Shown here: piece after piece, positions 7,163-14,375 of the stretch
Position numbering within the stretch: the first letter of the stretch is position 1
How the letters are laid out: each line of letters begins with the position of its first letter
DNA from: JAFDVL01 sp043736395
Lineage (GTDB): Bacteria > Acidobacteriota > Blastocatellia > RBC074
Direction of reading: 5' to 3'
Assembly (NCBI GenBank): GCA_043736395.1
Contig: JAYTCQ010000267.1
Location: 1 to 22,261 of the forward strand
DNA length: 22,261 nt
Program-made: the position numbers and the translations under genes
Notes under the pieces: generated by a model
Told to the model about the DNA's origin: nothing
The model's input: only the letters and a program-made list of their open reading frames with translations
Databases searched by the model: none

Positions 7163-8632
7163 ATGAACATCAAACAGGAACTGGAAGCTCATCTCACGCG
7201 CCGCCAATTATTCGGCCTCGGAGCCAAAGGTATTGGCATCGCAGCCCTGTCATCATTGCTCAAAAATGATGGCTTTGCTGCGCAGTCCGACGGAGTCCGC
7301 GATGCGAAAACGGGTGGACTCACAGGGCTGCCGCACTTCGCCGCCAAAGCCAAACGCGTAATTTTTCTGCATCAATCGGGCGGGCCTTCACAGCTTGATT
7401 TGTTTGATTACAAACCGGAGCTTGAAAAATTACACGGAACTGAATTGCCTGATTCTGTTCGTAACGGACAGCGCATCACTGGCATGACTTCGGGGCAGAG
7501 CGCGTTTCCGTGCGTGAAATCTATCTTCAAATTTGCACAACATGGAAAATCCGGCACGTGGATGAGCGAATTGTTGCCCTACACTTCCAAAGTCGTAGAC
7601 GACATCACCGTCATCAAAACGATGCAGACCGACGCGATCAATCACGATCCGGCGATTACGTTTTTTCAAACCGGATTTCAGCAGCCCGGTCGTCCGAGCA
7701 TGGGATCGTGGGTGAGTTATGGACTCGGCAGCGAGAATCAAAATCTTCCTTCGTACATCGTATTGCTTTCGACGGCGAACGCGATTAACACTGATCAGCC
7801 TTTGTTTTCGCGGCTTTGGTCGAGTGGCTTCCTGCCGTCAAATTTTCAGGGTGTGAGACTTCGTGGCGGAGCGACTCCGGTACTTTATCTCGACAATCCC
7901 CCCGGCGTAGACAAAACTACCCGGCGTCAAATGTTGGATGTGGTTGGACAGCTCAATAAAATAAAATCTGCCGAGTACGGTGATCCTGAAATTGAAACCA
8001 GGATTTCGCAGTACGAAATGGCTTACCGGATGCAATCCAGCGTGCCAGATTTAATGGATTTATCGAAGGAGCCGGAAAAAACATTTGCTCTCTACGGCGA
8101 AGATTCGCGCAAGCCGGGAACGTATGCGGCGAATTGTTTATTAGCCCGAAGATTAGCCGAACGTGGCGTCCGTTTCATCCAACTCTATCATCGCGGCTGG
8201 GATCAGCACGGAGACCTGCCGCGCGATTTGGCGCTGCAATGCAAAGGCACCGATCAGGCGAGCGCGGCGTTGGTGACAGACCTGAAACAGCGCGGATTGC
8301 TGGACGATACATTGATTGTCTGGGGCGGAGAATTCGGGCGGACGGTGTATTGTCAGGGCAAGCTGATGGACAACAATTACGGACGCGATCACCATCCGCG
8401 CAATTTCTCAATGTGGGTCGCGGGCGGCGGAATCAAGAAAGGATTCACCCACGGAGAAACCGATGATTTCAGCTACAATCCCGTGAGTGATTCGGTGAGT
8501 GTTTATGATTTACAAGCGACGCTGTTGAATCAATTGGGTATTGACCATAAACGCCTGACGTACAAATTTCAGGGACGGCATTTTCGGTTGACGGATGTAC
8601 ATGGTGAGGTTGTGCAGAAGATTTTGGCGTAG
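7163..8632 (+). CDS. DUF1501 family protein with Tat signal
   Basis: This 489-residue protein has a twin-arginine signal (T12-R-R-Q-L-F followed by a short hydrophobic stretch), so it is likely exported folded. The body matches the DUF1501 family, which has the alkaline-phosphatase/sulfatase-like fold: 'HQSGGPSQLDLFDYKP' near residues 70-85, 'INHDPAITFFQTG', 'RPSMGSWVSYGLG', 'GWDQHGDL', 'WGGEFGRT' and 'DHHPRNFSMWVAGGG' toward the C-terminus. In Planctomycetota, Verrucomicrobiota and Acidobacteriota these proteins usually sit beside a DUF1549/DUF1553 cytochrome-c-type partner; none is present here. The biochemical function is not established for the family. The ATG at 7163 directly precedes the Tat motif, but its ribosome-binding site is weak. 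Confidence 0.9.
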   Translation: MNIKQELEAHLTRRQLFGLGAKGIGIAALSSLLKNDGFAAQSDGVRDAKTGGLTGLPHFAAKAKRVIFLHQSGGPSQLDLFDYKPELEKLHGTELPDSVRNGQRITGMTSGQSAFPCVKSIFKFAQHGKSGTWMSELLPYTSKVVDDITVIKTMQTDAINHDPAITFFQTGFQQPGRPSMGSWVSYGLGSENQNLPSYIVLLSTANAINTDQPLFSRLWSSGFLPSNFQGVRLRGGATPVLYLDNPPGVDKTTRRQMLDVVGQLNKIKSAEYGDPEIETRISQYEMAYRMQSSVPDLMDLSKEPEKTFALYGEDSRKPGTYAANCLLARRLAERGVRFIQLYHRGWDQHGDLPRDLALQCKGTDQASAALVTDLKQRGLLDDTLIVWGGEFGRTVYCQGKLMDNNYGRDHHPRNFSMWVAGGGIKKGFTHGETDDFSYNPVSDSVSVYDLQATLLNQLGIDHKRLTYKFQGRHFRLTDVHGEVVQKILA

Positions 8633-8642
8633 CGATTTTTTT

Positions 8643-8664
8643 GTTGTCGCTGAAGGTGAGCAAT
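8643..8664. repeat. REP-like hairpin downstream of the HUH transposase
   Basis: GTTGTCGCTGAAGGTGAGCAAT matches the hairpin sequence TCGCTGAAGGCGA found at 9233-9247 and, inverted, at 9306-9322 and 9373-9387. It lies just past the stop of the minus-strand transposase, so the gene has REP-like sequences on both sides, as expected for REP-associated tyrosine transposases. Confidence 0.6.
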
Positions 8665-8667
8665 AGA

Positions 8668-9120
8668 TTAATCCCAGACATACCGCTCATCGAATTCAAT
8701 CTCATATTTCTTCAATAACAACCGGTATTCATCTTTGAAATCCTGTTTAGCGTGATGTTCTTTTTGTCTTTTTATGTAATTGACCACAGTTTCAACCTGA
8801 GACTGTCCGATGGAAAATGCGCCGTAACCTTTCTGCCAATAAAAATTATCGAAACTCGTATTCTGATCTTTCATCCAGACGGAGCTGTCACGCTTAATAT
8901 CACCAATCAATTCAGGGACATCAATTTTCTTAGGTAGAGATACCAGTAAATGAATGTGATTCTCAGTGCCGTTCGCAATAATCAATTTTGCGCTATTGTT
9001 TTCGACAATTCCGTGGATGTATCCGAACAAACCATTTTCAATTTCAGGCACAATTAAGTCGGCACGATTTTTGGTAGAGAAAACGATATGAGCCAATATT
9101 TTAAATAATGATTGCGGCAT
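8668..9120 (-). CDS. IS200-like / REP-associated tyrosine transposase (Y1 HUH)
   Basis: A 150-residue Y1 transposase (Transposase_17/COG1943 type), a single-strand DNA nickase that forms a 5'-phosphotyrosine link. The HUH motif is N54-H55-I56-H57 with 'LLVSLP' after it; the catalytic Tyr is Y115 in 'VVNYIKRQKEHH'; the C-terminus 'EYRLLLKKYEIEFDERYVWD' is the conserved tail of this subgroup. The length is normal and the frame intact. There is no TnpB partner. REP-like hairpins lie downstream (8643-8664) and upstream (9168-9387), which favours the domesticated REP-associated (RAYT) type over a mobile IS200. The ATG at 9120 has no clear ribosome-binding site, consistent with low expression. Confidence 0.9.
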   Translation of the reverse strand: MPQSLFKILAHIVFSTKNRADLIVPEIENGLFGYIHGIVENNSAKLIIANGTENHIHLLVSLPKKIDVPELIGDIKRDSSVWMKDQNTSFDNFYWQKGYGAFSIGQSQVETVVNYIKRQKEHHAKQDFKDEYRLLLKKYEIEFDERYVWD

Positions 9121-9430
9121 AAGCAGTGATGTATGTTTATCGCAGGGTGAGAAGAGCCTTTTGTTTTATCGCCAACGGCGATTAACAATATAGCCTAGCG
9201 AGAATCGCTAGGAAAGGTCGTATCCGCAATCCGTCGCTGAAGGCGACGCACAAAAATGGTTGGATGTTTCGGAGGCAAGGCAATTTATAACTCTTCGACG
9301 CTGTTGCTCGCCTTCAGCGAGCGATGGACTTGGTTGCCACTACCTAGCGATTCTCGCCAGGCTATATTGTCAGTCGCCTTCAGCGACAATGAAAATTTCG
9401 AAACGGAAAGCCTACGAACTGAAAATATTC
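9121..9430. other. Gene-free stretch of 310 bases filled with REP-type inverted repeats
   Basis: Short open frames here fall inside the hairpin sequences and do not look coding. Six short hairpins are visible: 9168-9182, 9194-9212, 9233-9247, 9306-9322, 9343-9361 and 9373-9387. They are arranged as two mirror-image blocks about a centre near 9276. Nothing else is recognised apart from whatever promoter serves the minus-strand transposase. Confidence 0.7.
9168..9387. repeat. Inverted pair of REP units (BIME-like element)
   Basis: The left block has ATCGCCAACGGCGAT (9168-9182), CCTAGCGAGAATCGCTAGG (9194-9212) and GTCGCTGAAGGCGAC (9233-9247). The right block has the same order reversed: GCTCGCCTTCAGCGAGC (9306-9322), CCTAGCGATTCTCGCCAGG (9343-9361) and GTCGCCTTCAGCGAC (9373-9387). 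Segments 9185-9212 and 9343-9370 are reverse complements with one mismatch in 28. Each block is therefore two or three REP hairpins, and the two blocks face each other across about 58 bases. Such arrays are the usual substrate of REP-associated transposases. Confidence 0.8.
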
Positions 9431-9896
9431 TTACTCCGCTCGCAAAATCCCCAACGGTTTCTTAATCATCACATCCCAACTCGAAAGCACACCAATTAAT
9501 GCCACTAGAATCAACGTCAGGATTACACCAAATACATTAATTAACGGCGCAAAAGTCCAGGCAATATCCAGTGCGTATTTGCTAACTGACCAGCTCAATA
9601 AAATTGCGGTAAGTGATCCGATGACTCCTGCCAGTAATCCAATGACGCCATATTCCAGCAGGGTAATCATGATAATCAATTTTCGCTTTGCACCCAATGT
9701 TTTCAGGATCGCGGACTCGTACAGGCAATGGTATTTCGTCATCGCGATGGAACCGATCAGGATTAATAATCCACTTAAAAAAACAAAGCCTCCGACGAAG
9801 GTCAATGATCAAAATATATCAAGCAACGTTTTTTGAAATTCAATGCGGGCGGCTCTAAGCGAAGGCAGAAGCTTTTGATTTTCTGAGAGTAAAATT
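9431..9896 (-). pseudogene. C-terminal remnant of an FtsX-type ABC transporter permease
   Basis: Read on the minus strand from 9896 to 9431, the frame gives a segment 'RAARIEFQKTLLDIF', then an in-frame TGA (9811-9809), then 'SLTFVGGFVFLSGLLILIGS', 'YESAILKTLGAKRKL' and a normal end 'KKPLGILRAE' with stop. This is the last transmembrane part of an FtsX/MacB-type permease: three hydrophobic segments around the conserved 'ILKTLGA' loop. The several hundred residues that should precede it are absent; the frame meets a stop just before the dioxygenase start at 9898. The intact piece after the stop (9431-9805) is 124 residues with only a TTG to begin. It is a non-functional relic truncated at its 5' end, lying between the REP array and the dioxygenase gene. 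Confidence 0.82.
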
Positions 9897-9897
9897 T

Positions 9898-10671
9898 ATG
9901 CAACCGACAATTTTTATTTCCCATGGCTCACCAATGATTGCTCTGGGAAATTCTCAGGTGGCGGCATTTCTCGCGCAGCTTGGGAATTCTTTGCCGCGTC
10001 CAACGGCGATTCTCAGCATTTCTGCGCATTGGACGACGGCGCAGCCTGCTGTCAGCCTCGCCGAACATCCCGAAACGATTTATGATTTTGGGGGATTTCC
10101 GCAGGCGTTGTACGAAATGAAATATCCGGCTCCGGGCGCGCCTGAATTATCGCTGCGGATTCAGGAAATATTATCTGCGGCAAATATTGAATGCGATGCC
10201 GTACCGAATCGTGGATTTGATCACGGTACTTGGATTCCGTTGCGGTTGATGTATCCCGACGCTGACATTCCTGTCGCGCAGCTTTCCGTGCAACCGAATA
10301 ACGATGCCAATTCGCATTATGCCATCGGGCAGGCTTTACAAATTTTGCGAAGTGAAGGTGTCTTGATTATGGCTTCAGGTACGGCTGTCCATAATTTGTA
10401 TACGATTCGTCCAGAGTCGGAAACACCAGCGTGGGCGGCGAAATTTGAGCAGTGGTTGACGGATGAAGTGGAGGGCGGGGAAGCCGCGAATCTATTACAG
10501 TTCGCGCAATTGCCGGAAGCGAAAATGGCGCACCCGACGCCGGAACATTTTCTGCCTTTCTTTGTCGCGCTCGGCGCGGCTGCCAATGCGAATGGGCAAT
10601 TTCACGGAGAAACTTTGCATCGCAGTTGGGAGCTTGGCAGTTTAAGTCTGGCTGCGTACTCTTTCGCGTAG
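9898..10671 (+). CDS. Class III extradiol dioxygenase, DODA type
   Basis: A 257-residue member of the LigB-superfamily 4,5-DOPA-extradiol-dioxygenase-like group (YgiD type), cytosolic enzymes that open catechol-type rings or have related metal-dependent roles. Conserved blocks are 'FISHGSP' (His9), 'SAHW' (His44), 'YDFGGFP', 'NRGFDHGTW' (His109), 'ASGTAVHNL' (His165) and 'HPTPEHFLPFFVALGAA' (His217). The histidines are the likely metal and catalytic residues. Length is normal. The true substrate is uncertain, since few members have been tested. The ATG is two bases beyond the decayed permease on the opposite strand, so the upstream region probably came from a rearrangement; GAGAG at 9885-9889 could be its ribosome-binding site. 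Confidence 0.9.
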   Translation: MQPTIFISHGSPMIALGNSQVAAFLAQLGNSLPRPTAILSISAHWTTAQPAVSLAEHPETIYDFGGFPQALYEMKYPAPGAPELSLRIQEILSAANIECDAVPNRGFDHGTWIPLRLMYPDADIPVAQLSVQPNNDANSHYAIGQALQILRSEGVLIMASGTAVHNLYTIRPESETPAWAAKFEQWLTDEVEGGEAANLLQFAQLPEAKMAHPTPEHFLPFFVALGAAANANGQFHGETLHRSWELGSLSLAAYSFA

Positions 10672-10778
10672 CCTTTGTGGCTGGCGAAAATGATCTGGAT
10701 GGATTCCTCTGAAAATACTCGCCATTTAGAAAATTTCAATTCACAGAATTAATTGGATTCAAGGGCAGAATGCTTGAA

Positions 10779-10808
10779 TTGACACTGCTTTGATGCGCGT
10801 GCTACCTT
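10779..10808 (+). promoter_or_regulatory. Candidate promoter for the site-2 protease / trpS / scpAB cluster
   Basis: A perfect TTGACA (10779-10784) is followed after 18 bases by TACCTT (10803-10808), 54 bases before the GTG at 10863. The -10 is a poor match, so this is tentative; the gap of 191 bases upstream of the cluster otherwise holds only a weak inverted repeat (ATTCAAG / CTTGAAT). Confidence 0.35.
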
Positions 10809-10862
10809 GATTATTGGTCTAAATTTTGTTGGATAAGTAATCCAAAATGAGGAGCCGAAAAC

Positions 10863-11501
10863 GTGGAAAATTTTGATTTAGGCAGGGTCGCAATTACTTT
10901 TGTCGTCTTTCTTTTCTCGACTTCCTGTCACGAAGCCGCGCACGCTGCGATGGCCAATTGGTGGGGCGATTCAACTGGTAAAGACGCCGGGCAATTGACG
11001 CTGAATCCGTTGCCGCACATTCAAAGAGAACCTTGGGGCATGGTAGTTTTCCCGTTAGTCATGTTGCTGGCGGGCGGGATGTTGATGGGATGGGCAAGCA
11101 CTCCGGTGAATCCTTCGAAAATGCGTAATGTCAGGTGGGGGGATTTCTGGACTTCGGCGGCGGGGCCTTTGACAAATGTACTGCTCATTTTCGTATTTTT
11201 TGCTTTAAGCAAGATTGTTGGCTCACCGATAGGGGCTTCGCTGGGAGAATTTCAGCAGGCTACCGGACAGTTTTTATGGACGGGTGTTTGGTTAAATATC
11301 GTCTTGGCCGTACTCAATCTAATTCCTATTCCACCGCTGGATGGCGGTAATATGATGTCGAATTTATTACCTTATCAGGCCGCCCAAGCCTACAATCAAA
11401 TTCGTCCCTTCGGATTCTACATTCTCATTGCCATTATGTTTACCGGAGTGTTTAGCTCAATTGTCAGTCCGATTATTAGTTGGGCCAGACATTTGCTTTA
11501 G
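10863..11501 (+). CDS. Site-2 protease family (M50) intramembrane metalloprotease
   Basis: A 212-residue multi-pass membrane protein. The zinc motif H23-E-A-A-H27 lies in the first membrane segment and the third ligand motif 'NLIPIPPLDGG' (Asp160) near residues 152-162. Five or so hydrophobic segments are present and there is no PDZ domain, so it belongs to the small core-only group. Such proteases cut membrane-embedded substrates; the substrate is unknown. It begins with GTG, supported by GAGGAG at 10849-10854. It heads a cluster with trpS, scpA and scpB. A similar gene order is known to me from some Deltaproteobacteria, which suggests an old housekeeping neighbourhood rather than a dedicated pathway. 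Confidence 0.92.
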   Translation: MENFDLGRVAITFVVFLFSTSCHEAAHAAMANWWGDSTGKDAGQLTLNPLPHIQREPWGMVVFPLVMLLAGGMLMGWASTPVNPSKMRNVRWGDFWTSAAGPLTNVLLIFVFFALSKIVGSPIGASLGEFQQATGQFLWTGVWLNIVLAVLNLIPIPPLDGGNMMSNLLPYQAAQAYNQIRPFGFYILIAIMFTGVFSSIVSPIISWARHLL

Positions 11502-11553
11502 TCGGTAATGGTCAGTTTTGATTGGCTTTGCAGCATTTATTAATTTTTCTATT

Positions 11554-12537
11554 ATGAAACGAATTGTCAGCGGCATGCGCCCGACCGGAAAATTGCACTT
11601 AGGCAATTATGAAGGTGCCCTTAAAAATTGGGTCAAATTGCAGGAGAGCTATCAGTGCTATTTTTTTGTGGCTGACTGGCACGCGCTCACTTCGGATTAC
11701 GCTGACACTTCCAAGATCAAAGAGAATACGTTGGCGATGGTGACGGATTGGTTGGCGGCGGGGCTTGACCCGAATAAATGTACGATCTTCACGCAATCGC
11801 TGGTTCCGCAACACGCCGAATTGCATTTAATTTTTTCGACGTTGACGCCGCTCGGATGGTTGGAACGCGTGCCGACTTACAAGGAAATGCGCGAAAATAT
11901 TACCGATAAAGACATCGGGAATTATGCGTTTTTCGGCTATCCGGTTTTGCAGGCAGCGGACATTTGCATGTACAAAGCCGACTACGTTCCGGTAGGCAAA
12001 GATCAGGCGGCGCACGTTGAATTGACCCGCGAAATTGTACGTCGCTTCAATAATTTTTATGGTGATCTTTTTCCTGAACCGGGTGCGCTTCACACCGAAG
12101 TTTTGCAGTTGACCGGACTCGACGGACGCAAGATGTCAAAGAGTTATGGCAATACGATTGAGCTGGGCGAAACGGCGGAAAGCATTCAGGCGAAGGTCAA
12201 AAAAATGATTACGGATCGCACGCGCATTAAGCGGACGGATCCCGGTCATCCCGGCGATTGCGATGTTTGCAAAATGCATCGGTTGTTTGTTCCGGGTTCG
12301 TTGGCAGACAAATTCGATGCCGATTGCAGCGGCGCAAGCATCGGTTGTGTAGACCGCAAAAAAGCGTTGTCGGATGCGTTGATTGAATATCTGGCTCCAA
12401 TCACGGAACGTTTAAATTATTACCGCGAACATCAGGACGACGTCCGCGACATCATGCTCGCAGGCACTAAAAAAGCGAGTGAAGAAGCCGCGCGCGTAAT
12501 GGATGAAGTGCGCACGGCAATGAAAATTAATTGGTAG
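11554..12537 (+). CDS. trpS: Tryptophanyl-tRNA synthetase
   Basis: A 327-residue class Ic synthetase that charges tRNA-Trp in the cytosol. The HIGH-like signature is 'GKLHLGNY' (residues 12-19) and the KMSKS loop is K193-M-S-K-S197 in 'GRKMSKSYGN'. 'GMRPTG', 'FVADWHALT' and 'GYPVLQAADI' are typical. Residues 236-268 hold the region where some TrpRS carry a C-x22-C-x6-C-x2-C iron-sulfur motif; here Cys236, Cys239, Cys258 and Cys265 are present but the last position is Arg268 (see findings). An in-frame TTG at 11518 would add 12 residues, but MKRIVSGMRP is the usual N-terminus. There is no clear ribosome-binding site; the upstream gene ends 52 bases before. Confidence 0.95.
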   Translation: MKRIVSGMRPTGKLHLGNYEGALKNWVKLQESYQCYFFVADWHALTSDYADTSKIKENTLAMVTDWLAAGLDPNKCTIFTQSLVPQHAELHLIFSTLTPLGWLERVPTYKEMRENITDKDIGNYAFFGYPVLQAADICMYKADYVPVGKDQAAHVELTREIVRRFNNFYGDLFPEPGALHTEVLQLTGLDGRKMSKSYGNTIELGETAESIQAKVKKMITDRTRIKRTDPGHPGDCDVCKMHRLFVPGSLADKFDADCSGASIGCVDRKKALSDALIEYLAPITERLNYYREHQDDVRDIMLAGTKKASEEAARVMDEVRTAMKINW

Positions 12538-12556
12538 AAAAGATTTTCAAAATATG

Positions 12557-12708
12557 AATTGCCACTAGCTTTAGCTAGTGGAGAATGTCTGAGGCTTTAG
12601 CCGAATTTATAAATTCAGCTGAAGCTATGAGGAAGAAAGATCAATTTAAAATTTGGCTTAAGCCTTTGTGCTTTTTAATTTACCCACTAGTTAAACCTAG
12701 TGGCAATT
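12557..12708. repeat. 152-bp palindromic element between trpS and scpA
   Basis: The 25-base ends 12557-12581 and 12684-12708 are reverse complements with two mismatches, and each end is itself a hairpin (CCACTAGC-TTTA-GCTAGTGG; CCACTAG-TTAAAC-CTAGTGG). Inside lie an imperfect palindrome centred at 12609/12610 (12589-12631) and a perfect palindrome GGCTTAAGCC (12655-12664). It resembles a non-autonomous REP- or MITE-like element. Transcripts of the cluster must cross it to reach scpA, so it may act as a partial terminator or RNA-processing site. Confidence 0.75.
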
Positions 12709-12753
12709 GAGCAGGAATTTTATTCACAAAATTCTTTTTTCCTGACCACTAAA

Positions 12754-13584
12754 ATGGCAAAAACTACCCCGAAAAAAAAGCCTCAACCGCAGGAAGATTT
12801 AGTTGTCGAAGATGACACTCGGCGCGATGATTACAACGTCAGGATCGAAGCCTTTGAAGGGCCGCTTGACCTGTTGTTGTTCCTCATCAAAAAAGATGAG
12901 ATTGATATTTACGATATTCCGATCTCGCGCATCACGAAACAATATCTCGAATATATCCAGCTTCTTGAAGTATTAAATATCGAAGTGGCCGGAGATTTTC
13001 TGGTGATGGCTTCGACGTTGATTTATATCAAATCGAAAATGCTGCTGCCGCCTGATCCGAAAATTGCGGGCGAAGAAGATTTGAATGAAGACCCGCGCAT
13101 TGAATTGGTTGAGCAGTTATTGGAGTATCAAAAATTTAAAGCCGCCGCGAATATGCTCTACGAAAAAGCCGAAGTCGAAGGTGCTTGTTATACGCGTGGT
13201 GCTATCGAGACTGACAAAAATAATCCTGAAATTTCCGCTACAGTTGTAGATTTGCTGCGAGTTTTTAAAGAAATTCTGGATCGTGCGAAAGTCGTCAAGC
13301 AATTTGAAATTCAACGTGAAGAGATGAGCATGAGCGCGAAGCTCAAGCAAATTCGCACCATGCTTCGTGAGCGCGGAGAAATCAACGTTCGCGAAGTTTT
13401 TGAATTAGCACGTTCCAAGCGTGAATTAATTTTGACGTTTCTGGCGTTTCTGGAAATGGTCAAAGGCGGACAAATTCACCTGACGCAAGCACAAATTTTT
13501 GGCGACATCATTGCGCGACTGCGTGACAATGCGCCTCCGATGATGGAACTTTCCGAAGAAATTGAATTGGCTGTTAACGAATAA
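12754..13584 (+). CDS. scpA: Segregation and condensation protein A
   Basis: A 276-residue kleisin subunit of the SMC-ScpAB condensin that compacts and segregates the chromosome. After a charged, poorly conserved stretch of about 27 residues comes the signature 'FEGPLDLLLFLIKKDEIDIY' with 'DIPISRITKQYLEYI' (about residues 34-70), the N-terminal SMC-neck-binding domain. The C-terminal winged helix 'FELARSKRELILTFLAFLEM' near residues 215-240 binds the SMC head. The frame extends to a GTG at 12700 inside the palindromic element. The ATG at 12754 (MAKTTPKK) is preferred because the extension is repeat-derived and does not look like protein. No obvious ribosome-binding site precedes the ATG. Its stop overlaps the scpB start by one base. 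Confidence 0.93.
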   Translation: MAKTTPKKKPQPQEDLVVEDDTRRDDYNVRIEAFEGPLDLLLFLIKKDEIDIYDIPISRITKQYLEYIQLLEVLNIEVAGDFLVMASTLIYIKSKMLLPPDPKIAGEEDLNEDPRIELVEQLLEYQKFKAAANMLYEKAEVEGACYTRGAIETDKNNPEISATVVDLLRVFKEILDRAKVVKQFEIQREEMSMSAKLKQIRTMLRERGEINVREVFELARSKRELILTFLAFLEMVKGGQIHLTQAQIFGDIIARLRDNAPPMMELSEEIELAVNE

Positions 13585-14306
13585 TGAGTACGAATACAAA
13601 TAACCCCGAAGAAATTAACGAAGAATCGGTCGCCAGCGAGTACGAAAATATTTTCGCCAAACTCGCTTCTGGCGACGACCCGATTCCTGAGACAGATGAA
13701 TCAATTGATGAGCTGGCAGAGCAATTGGAATCTACGATTGCGGCAGAGGCAATTGACGATGATGAAGTTATTACTGTTTCATTGGCCGAATTGAAGCCCG
13801 CTATCGAAGCCGTTTTATTTGTTGCGGATGAGCCGTTGCCATTGTCGGCGATGGTGAAAATTTTAGGCGACATTGATCCTAAAGATTTGAAACAGGCACT
13901 GGAAGAATTATCGAATGAGTACGATGAACGAAGTTGCGGTTTAGAGCTGCGCGAAATTGCCGGAGGCTGGCGTTTCTCAACGCGTCCGCAACATCACGAA
14001 TTCATCCGCAAATATTTAAAGTCGAAACCTTCGGCGCGACTGTCATTGCCTGCGCTGGAAACCCTTGCCGTGATTGCCTACAAGCAACCTGTGACGGTTC
14101 CAGAAATTTTAGAAATTCGCGGCGTGACTTCTACGTCGGCGATTAAAACGCTGCTCGAAAAAAGACTGATTATGACGAAAGGCCGCAAAGAAACTGTCGG
14201 CAAACCGATGCTGTATGGAACCTCGAAAGATTTTTTAATTCAATTCGGATTAAAAGATTTGCAGGAATTGCCGAGCATTGAGGATTTTGAAGAATTAGCG
14301 GCGTGA
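13584..14306 (+). CDS. scpB: Segregation and condensation protein B
   Basis: A 240-residue ScpB, the kite subunit that dimerises on ScpA in the SMC condensin. Two winged-helix domains are visible: 'LKPAIEAVLFVADEPLPL' starting about residue 70 and 'LSLPALETLAVIAYKQPVTV' from about residue 154, with 'EIRGVTSTSAIKTLLEKRLI' and 'GKPMLYGTS' marking the second. The first 65 residues are a strongly acidic, low-complexity extension (many Glu, Asp, Ser), longer than in short ScpB proteins and of unknown role. The ATG overlaps the scpA stop (TAATG), so translation is probably coupled. Confidence 0.93.
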   Translation: MSTNTNNPEEINEESVASEYENIFAKLASGDDPIPETDESIDELAEQLESTIAAEAIDDDEVITVSLAELKPAIEAVLFVADEPLPLSAMVKILGDIDPKDLKQALEELSNEYDERSCGLELREIAGGWRFSTRPQHHEFIRKYLKSKPSARLSLPALETLAVIAYKQPVTVPEILEIRGVTSTSAIKTLLEKRLIMTKGRKETVGKPMLYGTSKDFLIQFGLKDLQELPSIEDFEELAA

Positions 14307-14341
14307 GGCTGGGTTGCTAATTGACAATTTCTAAGGAAAAG

Positions 14342-14370
14342 TGGAAATAGCAATTGCAAACTTCTATACT
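14342..14370 (+). promoter_or_regulatory. Candidate leaderless promoter of the toxin-antitoxin pair
   Basis: TGGAAA (14342-14347), a 17-base spacer and TATACT (14365-14370) lie so close to the ATG at 14376 that transcription would start at or next to it. No ribosome-binding site precedes that ATG, which fits a leaderless message. The palindrome GCAATTGC (14350-14357) lies between the -35 and -10 and could be an autoregulatory operator. Confidence 0.4.
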
Positions 14371-14375
14371 TATTT

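Noticed and set aside
9168..9387. CRISPR-like array
   Set aside because: The repeats are short palindromes in inverted orientation with irregular spacing, not direct repeats with uniform spacers, and no cas gene is present.
9256..9499. Two overlapping plus-strand frames between the transposase and the permease remnant
   Set aside because: They read through REP hairpins and the antisense of the permease end; residues mirror the palindromes.
12700..12753. GTG start extending scpA by 18 codons
   Set aside because: The start lies within the end of the palindromic element and the extra residues do not match ScpA.
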